This document shows, piece by piece, positions 59,438 through 64,000 of a stretch of DNA of 64,000 nt (position 1 is the stretch's first letter; every line of letters begins with the position of its first letter). The stretch is from an uncultured delta proteobacterium. GTDB lineage: Bacteria > Desulfobacterota > Syntrophia > Syntrophales > UBA8958. A program made the translations under genes and the position numbers. Under the pieces are notes generated by a model, which had not been told where the DNA came from, ran no database searches, and was given only the letters and a program-made list of their open reading frames with translations. The stretch is from NCBI GenBank assembly GCA_903885795.1, contig CAISJV010000066.1, positions 62,001 through 126,000 on the forward strand. The letters are read 5' to 3'.

Positions 59438-60901
59438 TTATGGCCGAATATAAGCCAGCACCTTGTCCCGTTCCACCTTTGTCAAGATGTCACCGGTAAA
59501 AAGAGTGAGAAAGGCAAATATCAATATCCCTACCATTACCCTTACAAGTAAAGATGCCACCGGTTGATCTATCAATATCTGCCAACCAATCGTAAAGGCA
59601 AGTGCCAAGTACAACATGACTCTGGCAACCTTCTTCCAGTCGTAGCCTCCAGACAAGAATCGTTCGAGCCGTCCATAACTGAGACCAAGCAGCAGGAGGT
59701 AGGCTATGACTGTAGTCACCGCAGCGCCCGCGGCGCCAAACTTCGGGATTACAAAAAAGTTCAGTCCCGCATTTAGTCCTGCCGCACATAAGCACGCAAT
59801 CGAAAAGATCTCTGGTTTCTTTACCCAGAGTCCGCCCAATATGGATGGCATAACCAAAAAATATATAAAGGGAGCCAGGGTGAGTATGGGCACCAGGTTT
59901 GCTGCTGGCAAATATTCTTTCTTGGCGCCAAATTGAGAGATTAATATCTGAAGCACCCCTCCACTGCTTAAAGTAATGCCCAAGTATACAACACCACCGG
60001 CCAGAAAGGAGTAGATCAGCATCCTTTGGAGAAGATTCCTGGTGTCAGCCGCCGGTCTCGCAGCAGCAAAGGCGAAAAAGAAGGGGTCCACCAGGAGGGC
60101 TGCCGGAGTAGCCAAAAGAACCCTGAAAATATTGGCAAAATTGTACGCCACCGAATAGACGCCAACGACTGCCTCTCCGGCGAAATGATTTAACAGCAGT
60201 CTATCCGAGACATCGATAGTCCACACCGCAATGCCGCTGAACACATAGGGAAATCCAAGCTTCAATAATTTCTTAAGTGATGGAATATCTGGAGATAATT
60301 TTACATATTTTGCGACAAAGGGGACCATAAGGCCCACGGTCAGCATGTTGGCAATAGCACTTGATGCAAAGTATCCTTCGATTCCCTTTCCCAACGAGAC
60401 GATGAAGAACAATTTCAGGGTGAAATCAACAAGAAAATTGAACAAGGAAAAGGCAACATACTGCCCAGCCTTCTTTTCCAGTCTCAGGATGTAAAAAGGG
60501 ACGATTTGCACCATAAGGAAAAAGAAAGCAACACCGACAATTCGTATAGAGCTTTCATAGACCTCAGCGCGAAATAACACCGTAGACAAAGGTCTTGCTT
60601 GGGTAAATAGAATTGCCCCTCCTAAAGTGGCAACCGCCAGATACCAAAGCCAGGTGGTACCAATAAGCTTTTTTTTCTGTAAACTCTCAGTCTCATAATA
60701 AAGTCGAATGAGCCCATTCATCATCCCTGCACTGATTGAAAGGGCAAGCAGGGACATAGTCACAGAGAGTACGGAAATAACTCCATATTCGTCAGGCCTC
60801 AGGAAGCGCAAATAAAGAGGCAGGAGAATAAGACTGAGTGCGCTTTGGAGAACGTTGCCAAGACCATATGTAAAGAATTTCTTCAGGAAATCTGAAGTCA
60901 T
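59438..60901 (-). CDS. Wzx-like flippase (MOP superfamily)
   Basis: 487 residues with 12-14 hydrophobic helices. YGLGNVLQSALSLILLPLYLRFLRPDEYGVISV at the start is the standard Wzx/RfbX opening. It should flip the undecaprenyl-linked repeat unit. The ATG overlaps the methyltransferase stop (ATGA). Next downstream is the WaaL/Wzy-like gene. Distinct from the flippase at 27166-28704, which has a different N-terminus. Confidence 0.9.
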   Translation of the reverse strand: MTSDFLKKFFTYGLGNVLQSALSLILLPLYLRFLRPDEYGVISVLSVTMSLLALSISAGMMNGLIRLYYETESLQKKKLIGTTWLWYLAVATLGGAILFTQARPLSTVLFRAEVYESSIRIVGVAFFFLMVQIVPFYILRLEKKAGQYVAFSLFNFLVDFTLKLFFIVSLGKGIEGYFASSAIANMLTVGLMVPFVAKYVKLSPDIPSLKKLLKLGFPYVFSGIAVWTIDVSDRLLLNHFAGEAVVGVYSVAYNFANIFRVLLATPAALLVDPFFFAFAAARPAADTRNLLQRMLIYSFLAGGVVYLGITLSSGGVLQILISQFGAKKEYLPAANLVPILTLAPFIYFLVMPSILGGLWVKKPEIFSIACLCAAGLNAGLNFFVIPKFGAAGAAVTTVIAYLLLLGLSYGRLERFLSGGYDWKKVARVMLYLALAFTIGWQILIDQPVASLLVRVMVGILIFAFLTLFTGDILTKVERDKVLAYIRP

Positions 60902-61774
60902 CTCGAAGACACTTGGAAGATCAAGATTCTCATATCCGTATATCGCGAGGGGAATGGTGCCAAAAAGTAATCTAATGGCCTGGCAAATTTGAGTACCAAG
61001 TTTCTCACGAAATCACCTACACGGGAACTCCAGGGTGAGTTTGCCTCATTTGTCAACGAAACTTCTCGATGCTGCTTTGATTGAAAACCAAACAAACGAA
61101 TAAAACCACCCACCTTGCTTACCCCACGATATAGGCGAACGCCTATCCGAGGTAAGCCAAATTCGGAGATAAACTTGCATCCTCCGTTATCGAAAGTGTC
61201 AATATATTCTTGTCTTGACCTGTAGACTACGTAAGGAGAAGGCTGCCTTTTGTCCACCTTAACAGGCGAAAAGTCCATAACGAGTATATGACCGTCCCCT
61301 TTGGTGACTCGAACGATATTTTCAATGGCTCCAAGAAACTCCTCTTCATCAGTTATGTGTTGCAGAATGTTAATGCCAATGACCAAATTAAAAGAAACCG
61401 ATGGAAAATTCATTTCTTCCACCCTGGCATTTAATAGCTCTACCTTTGTGTAAGCAGCGAACCTTCTTTTTGCGTAATCAATCGTATTATCGCTAATATC
61501 AATCCCTGTGATCTCAGGTTCACTGTGTTGCACCAACAACTCAATCACATCACCTGTCCCGCAGCCAATATCAAGGATCTTGGTATCTGAGGTTATCAGA
61601 ACCTTCGAACGGGATAGTGCCCGACCAATTGCTCTTAGACGTTGAGGTTGATCATAAGCGTAAAGTGTGGGGTTAAGCTCGCCGGTATGCCCAGCCCTAC
61701 TGAACCTTTCGTTCCAGAAAGATTTTGGATTATAGCTGTTATTAATTCTTCACACTCAATGCCATGGGTCGCAT
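60898..61774 (-). CDS. SAM-dependent methyltransferase with apparent N-terminal frameshift
   Basis: About 290 residues in total. The core frame carries SYNPKSFWNERF, ILDIGCGTGDVIELL (motif I), GIDISDNTIDYAKRRF and INILQHITDEEEF. This frame is closed by a TGA at 61750 with no ATG, GTG or TTG before motif I. A well-placed start (AAAGGAG, 8-base spacer, ATG 61774, MRPMALSVKN) lies in another frame that hits TAA at 61742-61744. Removing one base near 61744 would join the two. Either a sequencing error, a real inactivating or programmed shift, or ATT initiation at 61746. The last base overlaps the flippase start. Confidence 0.65.
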
Positions 61775-61777
61775 GAA

Positions 61778-62878
61778 TCAAGCTCCTTTTGTCAAGGTCA
61801 GATAGAGGTGTTCGACTTTCCCCATCTCTTTATTATAGTCGTTTCTTTCTTCAATGACTTCTCTATTGAATTTACCAAACTTCCTGCGGATATTTTCGTT
61901 TTCCAGCAGGTAAACGATTCTTTCCGCCAGCAAAGACGGACTCTTTACGGGAATAACATAACCTCCTTGTCCCTCTTTCACCCAATGACTGTTATCCCCA
62001 AAATCGGTAACCACTGTCGGCAACTCGCATGCCATGGCTTCCGCCGTGCTGGCGGCAAGGCCGGCATCAGAGAGCGAAGTAGAAACATAGACATCAGACG
62101 ACGCCAAATAGCGAGGAATATCACTATTAGAAACCGGGCCTACGAATCTGATGCTATCAATAACAGCCAATGATGTTGCGAGGTTCTCCAAATAACTCCT
62201 TTGTTCACCATCTCCGACAATAATGAACTTCACCTCTGGTACTTTTTCAAGAACCAGTGGCGCCGCCTTGACTAATGATTCCAAATCATAGATTGGACTC
62301 ATGCCCCGAAGCGAAATCACTATCGGTGAATCAGATGTAATATTCAACTCCTCTTTGATTTTTGCATCTCTCTTTTTCGCGTTGAACTTTTCAGTATCCA
62401 CTCCAAAATAAATGAGTTTGATTTTCTCCCTGGCGACACCCATCTCTACCATTCTTTCCACCATATGCTGCGCATCGCACGTTATCATATCCGCTCTCTT
62501 TAACGCGAAAGTTGCTTTCCACTTGATTAGTTTGGACTTTTTGGGCTGCACCACAATATCGGACCCCCAAGCTGTCAGAACATATGGATGAAACCCGCAC
62601 AGCGCACACCAGAATCCACTCTGCGTGACCTGATGTGCGTGAAGAATATCCGGGGCTTCCCTGCTAATTATTCTAGCAATTTGAATCATGGCTAATGGCA
62701 CGTTCATGAATCTGACGCCATTTATCATTTTAAGCAAATGAAGGTTAATGTTCCGGAGAGCACTGCCACCAAACGTTCTAGGCGAGATTAGGTAAACTTT
62801 ATGCCCTTTGCCGGCGAAATAATTAACCCATTTTTGAGTATGAATGGACCCTGCATCGCCAACATAACATATTTTCAA
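61778..62878 (-). CDS. GT4-type glycosyltransferase
   Basis: 366 residues, GT-B fold. It opens KICYVGDAGSIHTQKWVNYFAGKG; LTAWGSDIVVQP near residue 98, IYFGVDTEKFNAKKR near 160 and LSDAGLAASTAEAMACELPTVV near 265 match GT4. Start is TTG at 62878 with AGGA eight bases upstream; no better in-frame start is near. It follows a 110-base gap holding a possible terminator and promoter. Its architecture parallels the GT4 at 55653-56753. Confidence 0.88.
   Translation of the reverse strand: MKICYVGDAGSIHTQKWVNYFAGKGHKVYLISPRTFGGSALRNINLHLLKMINGVRFMNVPLAMIQIARIISREAPDILHAHQVTQSGFWCALCGFHPYVLTAWGSDIVVQPKKSKLIKWKATFALKRADMITCDAQHMVERMVEMGVAREKIKLIYFGVDTEKFNAKKRDAKIKEELNITSDSPIVISLRGMSPIYDLESLVKAAPLVLEKVPEVKFIIVGDGEQRSYLENLATSLAVIDSIRFVGPVSNSDIPRYLASSDVYVSTSLSDAGLAASTAEAMACELPTVVTDFGDNSHWVKEGQGGYVIPVKSPSLLAERIVYLLENENIRRKFGKFNREVIEERNDYNKEMGKVEHLYLTLTKGA
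61783..61789 (-). promoter_or_regulatory. AAGGAG ribosome site of the frameshifted methyltransferase
   Basis: AAAGGAG sits 8 bases before ATG 61774. It overlaps the end of the upstream GT4 gene. This makes the ATG in the wrong frame the natural start and supports a real frameshift in the first ten codons. Confidence 0.6.
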
Positions 62879-62903
62879 CTTATAATCCTGTTATTTAATT
62901 GTA

Positions 62904-62930
62904 ATTATTAAGATTACTTACTGCGGTCAA
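62904..62930 (-). promoter_or_regulatory. Possible sigma-70-type promoter before the GT4 gene
   Basis: TTGACC (62925-62930) and AATAAT (62904-62909) separated by 15 bases, somewhat short, in an A+T-rich stretch just upstream of the TTG start at 62878. Confidence 0.4.
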
Positions 62931-62968
62931 AAATGATCGGAGAATGACATTTTTCAGGATGCTCTCCG
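62929..62968 (-). terminator. Possible intrinsic terminator after the WbpE-like gene
   Basis: CGGAGA (read on the minus strand) pairs with TCTCCG across a 19-base loop (62938-62968), followed four bases later by TTTTT (62929-62933). It starts 21 bases after the stop codon at 62989. The delayed T-run and large loop make it a moderate candidate. Confidence 0.4.
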
Positions 62969-62988
62969 CTGGAATCTAAATTGTATAT

Positions 62989-64000
62989 TCAAACCTCTCC
63001 CTTTAAATGCCGACATATCAATTCCTGATCGTCGGCGATCAAATAAGGATGCATGGGAAGACTGAAGATGCGGCCGGCCATTTCCTCACTGACAGGAAAA
63101 TCGCCCTGTTTGTACCCCAGAACTGCAAAGGCCCCCTGGAGGTGGAGAGGCCGGGGGTAATAAATGGCCGTGGGAATTCCGGAGCTATTCAGGCCCTCTT
63201 GCAATCTTGCCCTGCCCCGCTCATCTTTTGCCAATATTGAGTACTGGGCCCATACACTTTTATATCCGTAAGGCACCGTCGGTGGTATTACTGCCGAAGC
63301 GCTGCTCCCTGTGCAACCGGCTGGAGCATCTGCCGTTAACATCGCCTTGTACCGTTCGGCGACGGCCTGGCGCATCTTCACCTCTTCGGGGAAGATGGTG
63401 AACTTGGCCAGAAGGATTGCCGCCTGCAGGGTGTCGAGGCGACCGTTGATGCCGATTCGCACGTTTTCGTACTTGTCGCTCCCCTGTCCGTGGACGCGGA
63501 TGGAACGTAGAACATTTACCAGTTTGTCGTCGTCAGTGAATAACATCCCGCCGTCGCCATAGCCGCCGAGGGGCTTGGCGGGGAAGAAGGAGGTGCAGGC
63601 GATATCGGCCAGGGAACAGGCTTTCCGGCCCTGGTATTCAGCCCCGAAGGATTGGGCGGCGTCTTCGATAACAAAGAGGTCATGCTTCCGCGCGATGGCG
63701 TTGATAACATCGTAATCCGCCGGCAAGCCGAAGAGATCCACAGCAATTATTCCCTTGGGACGAAGGGCGCAAGATTCAGAGTTGGAGCTTGACGCAACGG
63801 CTATACCGGCTCCTTCTGGGGCAGCAGGGATAATTGCCCCAGGCAGAGGGTGGCATGAGGGGTCCTGCATCTGTAATGCCAAAATCGCCTGTTCCAGATT
63901 CACCGGATCGATGTTGAAAGTAACGGGGTTGATATCCACAAAAACCGGTGTCGCCCCCAGGAGGCTGATTACCTCCGCCGTAGCGACAAAGGTGAAAGGG
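62989..64000 (-). CDS. WbpE-like DegT/DnrJ/EryC1 aminotransferase (5' end outside window)
   Basis: At least 337 residues; the frame is open to the right edge (PFTFVATAEVISLLGATPVFVD). VIEDAAQSFGAEYQG and PLP-Lys motif FFPAKPLGGYGDGG, then INGRLDTLQAAILL and TAIYYPRPLHLQ, the last typical of WbpE/WlbC enzymes that aminate UDP-3-keto-GlcNAcA. About 35 extra, Ser/Ala/Pro-rich residues lie between ILALQMQD and RPKGIIAVDLFG (about 63765-63875), where relatives have a short turn. Function with the fused WbpB-WbpD protein (54061-55656) in 2,3-diacetamido uronic acid synthesis is inferred. Confidence 0.87.
   Translation of the reverse strand, partial: PFTFVATAEVISLLGATPVFVDINPVTFNIDPVNLEQAILALQMQDPSCHPLPGAIIPAAPEGAGIAVASSSNSESCALRPKGIIAVDLFGLPADYDVINAIARKHDLFVIEDAAQSFGAEYQGRKACSLADIACTSFFPAKPLGGYGDGGMLFTDDDKLVNVLRSIRVHGQGSDKYENVRIGINGRLDTLQAAILLAKFTIFPEEVKMRQAVAERYKAMLTADAPAGCTGSSASAVIPPTVPYGYKSVWAQYSILAKDERGRARLQEGLNSSGIPTAIYYPRPLHLQGAFAVLGYKQGDFPVSEEMAGRIFSLPMHPYLIADDQELICRHLKGEV

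Overview
The window is one continuous surface-polysaccharide (O-antigen / capsule / exopolysaccharide) biosynthesis locus. I count 57 protein genes. All lie on the minus strand, packed with overlaps (ATGA junctions) or gaps of at most about 190 bases. There are no rRNA, tRNA, CRISPR or complete insertion-sequence features. The families present (legionaminic-acid genes, several B12-binding radical SAM enzymes, AsnB plus heparinase-like protein, many GT4 glycosyltransferases, WbpM/CapD-type dehydratase) and the medium base composition suggest a Gram-negative anaerobe, most likely a deltaproteobacterial lineage such as Syntrophales or Desulfobacterota. That placement is inference; no phylogenetic marker gene is present.

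Layout in the direction of transcription (right to left). (1) 64000-52000: a WbpE-like aminotransferase cut by the window edge, GT4 enzymes, a methyltransferase with an apparent frameshift, a Wzx-type flippase, a Wzy/WaaL-type protein, a fused WbpB-WbpD-like dehydrogenase/acetyltransferase and the initiating phosphoglycosyl transferase. (2) 52100-45000: a two-subunit TPP-dependent E1 dehydrogenase, two aminotransferases (one interrupted in frame by a tandem heptamer repeat), a WbpM/CapD-type nucleotide-sugar dehydratase and a solitary ParB-like protein. (3) 44900-33400: a GDP-type legionaminic-acid module (legB, legC, legF, legI, legG, ptmE), interrupted by four modification genes and by a B12-radical SAM gene that lies between legI and legG, with a leftover legI-type 3' end still attached to legG. 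(4) 33400-27100: B12-radical SAM, methyltransferase, polysaccharide deacetylase, a GT-B-like protein and a second flippase. (5) 27090-15600: a twelve-gene cassette headed by a near-consensus promoter: FAH-family hydrolase, two methyltransferases, epimerase, KdsB-like cytidylyltransferase, HpaI-type aldolase, Gfo/Idh/MocA dehydrogenase, SIS isomerase, 2-hydroxyacid dehydrogenase, SDR, AroB-like cyclase and a surface-carbohydrate protein. (6) 15500-6600: a membrane glycosyltransferase, polyprenyl-phosphate sugar synthase, DUF2304 protein, two B12-radical SAM proteins, two methyltransferases, GT2 and a four-helix DMT protein. (7) 6440-1: asparagine-synthase-like amidotransferase, heparinase-like protein, GT4 and a second Wzy-like protein.

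Together the genes should build at least two acidic sugars activated as CMP derivatives (legionaminic-type and an unidentified KdsB-dependent one), amino/uronic sugars, and heavily methylated or otherwise modified residues, then assemble, flip and polymerise them. The best candidate for an undescribed system is cassette (5). It looks like a route to a CMP-activated ulosonic acid, or cyclitol-containing sugar, that uses a pyruvate aldolase and an AroB-like cyclase instead of a PEP-dependent NeuB/KdsA synthase.
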